From: Pyrenula massariospora
Taxonomy: Eukaryota; Ascomycota; Eurotiomycetes; Pyrenulales; Pyrenulaceae
Length of the DNA stretch: 64,000 bases
NCBI GenBank assembly: GCA_021030905.1
Contig: JAGFMI010000009.1
Span: 744,001-808,000, forward strand
Direction of reading: 5' to 3'
The notes beneath the pieces are model-generated. The model had not been told where the DNA came from. It ran no database searches and saw only the letters and a list, made by a program, of their open reading frames with translations. This document shows, one piece after another, positions 61,258 to 64,000 of the stretch (positions are counted from its first letter, which is position 1; each line of letters starts with the position of its first letter). A program made the translations under genes and the position numbers.

Positions 61258-63282
61258 ATGTTGGACCAAAGCGATATCGTTGCCATCGTTTCGTTGGTTA
61301 TAGCGTTGGTAGCATTTGTACTAGCTATCATACAAGCAACGCAGACGACGATTGGTACTGCAGATGGCTTGCGCAAATGCAAAGCTTCTGTCATGGGGCC
61401 TTTTGGCCGACTTACTCACCTACGGCCCGTGTGGTGGGAGCTCCGGATGGAGACGCGGTACACTACACCAGAGATCGCCTTGGAGACGTGGAATTCTGAT
61501 AGCCCGGGAGAAATTCGAGGACGTATACAGAAACTCGGGATGGCACAGCCTTTAGTCCGGGAGCCTACTATTACACAAAGTCTAGAGGATGTAGTAAGAA
61601 ATTTGCGGAAACCTGAAAAAGCAACCAGTGACACTCTTTCGAGTCAAGACCCTCACAGCGTCTGGCCTTTGAATTGGTTCAGCACGAAGAAAGCCGGATC
61701 AAAAGCCGACGACGAATCTCTTTACCACCTGAGCGAGAAAGTGACAAGGAAGATTAGGAGATCTGAAAAGCGCATTGCGCGCGCTCACAACGTTATAGAA
61801 GAACTCGTCCATCCTAGCAAAGATAAAGACTATATCGACCAGGGAAACCTAGTCGAATGGTATGGCTTCCTGCGTGAGCTACACCGACTGCACACGCTGG
61901 AATGGCTAAGGGAATGTCCCTGCGCGCCTCTCGATCTCATAAAGAAATGGAAGTCAAAACGGATTCCCCAGCCTCAGCGGACCATGGTCATGTTGTTCTT
62001 GCGTGAGCGTAGCTGGGATTTTGTCCCTCCAGACGTCATACGCCCGCTTGCGTCCATACGGATCAACACGCTCATTATCCTCGTAATGAGACTTGGAATG
62101 GAGTGGCGCGGTCTTTCGCTGGCCTCTTCCAACCCGGAGAATGCCCTGTCCGCAGACGGCAATGGCTATGTCATTGGTTCAACAAGTATACGTGGGCTCG
62201 GCACAGTAATCAGGTTTGGCAACACCGGCAAGACTTCGCAGCCTACAGCGCGCATTCCAAGCGCGGCTGCTGATAAATTGCTTTTCGGGATACTTCCAGG
62301 ATGTCGGACACCAAATAGACAGCCGTTGTGCAGTGAATACAAGCTCATTGGTGACGATCGAAGAGTGTCCTTCCGGCAGATCTTCGAAGACCTACGTGTT
62401 AGCGATCGTACAATCGAAGACTTTTGCGATCGGGCCCTAAGAGAGAAACATGGATTTCGGGAGAGGATCTTCATTCGATGTGCCATCAATGACACGCTCG
62501 TCTTGCTTTGCCCATTCCTGCCCTTAGAGAATTGCCCTAACACCGACGTTGTTTTCTACGCCTGGTCCGGACAAAATCGAATGTGTTCGCTGGTGATGTG
62601 GGAAACGAGGAGACCGCTCTTTACACTGCTGGGCGCCCGTCCGAGAACAAAAGAGATGGATTACATCTATTCCGCCCTCAAGGAACTAGAAGGAAAAGAG
62701 GAATATAAATACGACTACTACCACGTCCCCCGCACCGCTCCTCGATCAGTCATGAACATGACCCAAGAACCCAACATCCCTCGACCGGACCCCAAAACCG
62801 TCCAAAACTTCGCCAACCACCTGCGCAGCTTATTCAACCACACAACCGCCTACTTCGACAACCTCCAAGGCCCCTCGCTCTCCCCCGCCAACGAGAAAAC
62901 CCACCCCACCCCGCAGCTCACCTACACCGACCTGGTCGGCGCCCACGCCGAGCTCCGCTGGCACGCCGGCGCCTTCGTCCGCGACGCCGGGCGCTTCCTG
63001 CACTGGCGACCGCAGGGAGACCCGGCCTGGCCGCGGCCGTCGCCGGGTTTTCCGGAGGCGTGGGACACGACGTACGCCACTGTGGAGAGGTTGCCGGAGC
63101 TGTGTGAGGATCTGAGGAGGAACAAGGGGTGCCGGTTGAGCAACGAGAGCATGGAGGAGGCGTGGTGGATGCTGCAGCTGAGGGGGGTTGTGTGGACGAT
63201 GAGCGTGAATTGTTTGAATCCGGGGGATGAGCCGATTGCGTCGAGTTTTTGTGAGAATCAGACGTTGGTTTGGATGAGCTGA
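61258..63282 (+). CDS. Modin-like fungal membrane protein
   Basis: A single exon of 674 residues. The N-terminus has one membrane segment (IVAIVSLVIALVAFVLAIIQ, residues ~7-26). It is followed by the conserved ADGLRKCKASVMGPFGRLTHLRPVWWELRMETRYTTPEI, a pattern I associate with a large ascomycete family often annotated 'modin', a name linked to Podospora vegetative incompatibility. That naming is from memory and its function is weakly supported. Further on there are a MVMLFLRERSWDFVPPDVIRPLASI segment, a central domain typical of the family (MRLGMEWRGLSL), and a C-terminal part with SLSPANEKTHPTPQLTYTDL and HAGAFVRDAGRF. Third-codon G/C rises sharply after about 62740, without a break in frame. 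It may be a plasma-membrane anchored cytoplasmic protein. Confidence 0.75.
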   Translation: MLDQSDIVAIVSLVIALVAFVLAIIQATQTTIGTADGLRKCKASVMGPFGRLTHLRPVWWELRMETRYTTPEIALETWNSDSPGEIRGRIQKLGMAQPLVREPTITQSLEDVVRNLRKPEKATSDTLSSQDPHSVWPLNWFSTKKAGSKADDESLYHLSEKVTRKIRRSEKRIARAHNVIEELVHPSKDKDYIDQGNLVEWYGFLRELHRLHTLEWLRECPCAPLDLIKKWKSKRIPQPQRTMVMLFLRERSWDFVPPDVIRPLASIRINTLIILVMRLGMEWRGLSLASSNPENALSADGNGYVIGSTSIRGLGTVIRFGNTGKTSQPTARIPSAAADKLLFGILPGCRTPNRQPLCSEYKLIGDDRRVSFRQIFEDLRVSDRTIEDFCDRALREKHGFRERIFIRCAINDTLVLLCPFLPLENCPNTDVVFYAWSGQNRMCSLVMWETRRPLFTLLGARPRTKEMDYIYSALKELEGKEEYKYDYYHVPRTAPRSVMNMTQEPNIPRPDPKTVQNFANHLRSLFNHTTAYFDNLQGPSLSPANEKTHPTPQLTYTDLVGAHAELRWHAGAFVRDAGRFLHWRPQGDPAWPRPSPGFPEAWDTTYATVERLPELCEDLRRNKGCRLSNESMEEAWWMLQLRGVVWTMSVNCLNPGDEPIASSFCENQTLVWMS

Positions 63283-63787
63283 AGGGGAAAGAGGTATATT
63301 GGTGCTGTACCACTTGCATGTTGTTGAAAGATGAAGAATATAGGATGCGAGGACCGCTGTGCCTGCAACCGTCAGAATGGCGGAGCTCATTTTGCGATAG
63401 ACCCTAGAACTAGAACTAAAAATATTTGTCAGTCCTAGAACTGCAAAGTGAACGGCTCTTTATCCCAGGCCGATTTCGATAAGCCTAAGTAAATGAATCG
63501 AGACAACGAGTGCAGTAAAGCTGGAGCAAATCTAGACATGTGTAGTTGTAGGCCACTTAATACCTCACTACCATCCCAAGTATCATCCCCCAAAATGAGA
63601 GCCGATAGATGGACAAAGAGAAAGCTGGAAAATGACAAGTCCTACGTTGCAAGTTGCGGAACGCCGACATCTCTACGGAGGAGGCGATCACTTGATAACA
63701 CCCCATAGACCCCAACAGCAGGTTATAGAAACACACAACTCCCTAACCACTCATAACTGCCCCCTTACCATCACCACAACCCCCCAA
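63283..63787. other. Right-edge gap
   Basis: About 500 bases, no supported gene. C-rich on the plus strand from 63710 onward. Confidence 0.35.
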
Positions 63788-64000
63788 TCAAACATCATTA
63801 TACCCCACCACCATTCCCCCCACCCCCTTCCCCGCCACCGCCCAAGCCCACGCCCTCCCGGCCTCTCCCCCAAAAAGCCCCCACGGATGATCACTCCTCC
63901 TGCCCACCCCCACCCTCCCCAACCTCTCCGCACAACTCCCCTCCAGCAGCGCCATCCTCTCCCCCTCCCCCTCCAGCGCCAACGCATTCCCGCTCGCCCC
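63788..64000 (-). CDS. Possible 3' end of a gene leaving the window
   Basis: A minus-strand frame is open from the window edge to a TGA at 63788-63790. It ends with HPWGLFGGEAGRAWAWAVAG and MVVGYNDV, has strong G at third positions as in nearby coding ends, and reads as plausible protein (ERMALLEGSCAERLG). The competing frame one base away is Gly/Trp/Arg-rich and less protein-like. Product not recognised; the 5' part lies outside the window. Confidence 0.35.
   Translation of the reverse strand, partial: GASGNALALEGEGERMALLEGSCAERLGRVGVGRRSDHPWGLFGGEAGRAWAWAVAGKGVGGMVVGYNDV

Noticed and set aside
63751-63987. Minus-strand frame one base off the right-edge candidate
   Set aside because: Composition is Gly/Trp/Arg-rich, typical of a shifted frame over G-rich coding sequence.
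1-64000. Retrovirus-like, LTR, LINE or Polinton elements
   Set aside because: No reverse transcriptase, integrase, capsid or long terminal repeat could be recognised by reading the translations.

Overview
The window comes from a filamentous ascomycete (Pezizomycotina). The evidence is short introns (mostly 45-60 nt) with GTNNGT donors and CTRAC/CTAAC branch sites, compact genes on both strands, and fungal-specific families: Trs65, Med5, HET domain, 2EXR/F-box-like, CE16 esterase, and modin-like proteins. I cannot place it to class. I see no rRNA, convincing tRNA, CRISPR array, or intact transposon.

Left part (about 0.4-28.8 kb) is conserved housekeeping sequence. SEM1/DSS1 (+) converges on phosphoglycerate kinase (-). 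An Mpv17/PMP22 protein (+) converges on TRAPPII subunit Trs65 (-). Trs65 is divergent from the splicing factor PRP40 (+), which converges on Mediator subunit MED5 (-). These are followed by a large protein with two SGNH-hydrolase-like domains, a quiet 3.3 kb gap, a small conserved fungal protein (Ilp-like), a nucleoporin of the Nup120/Nup160 family, and a conserved fungal protein with a disordered, proline/serine-rich tail. Exon-intron models were built by hand and each keeps a single reading frame to its stop.

Right part (about 30-63 kb) is accessory in character: wide gaps, short repeats, and genes of variable families. It holds a GNAT acetyltransferase, a HET-ankyrin protein with a C-terminal membrane segment, a cytochrome P450, a bicovalent-type FAD oxidase carrying an unusual heptad-repeat insert, a GFA-domain pseudogene, a 2EXR/F-box-like protein and a modin-like membrane protein.

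Between 41.8 and 57.2 kb six predicted secreted proteins lie close together: a small hydrophobic protein, a CE16-type acetylesterase, a Kex2-processed cystine-knot (knottin-like) mini-protein, a NucA/NucB-type nuclease, a Cys-rich WD-like protein, and an RNase T2. Two nucleases plus a knottin plus an esterase look like a secreted (effector, competition or nutrient-scavenging) island. The knottin gene is the most notable find: it is split by an intron exactly at its processing site, so one exon encodes the prepro part and the other the mature peptide. Two tandem-repeat tracts and a 148-bp foldback element lie between these genes.
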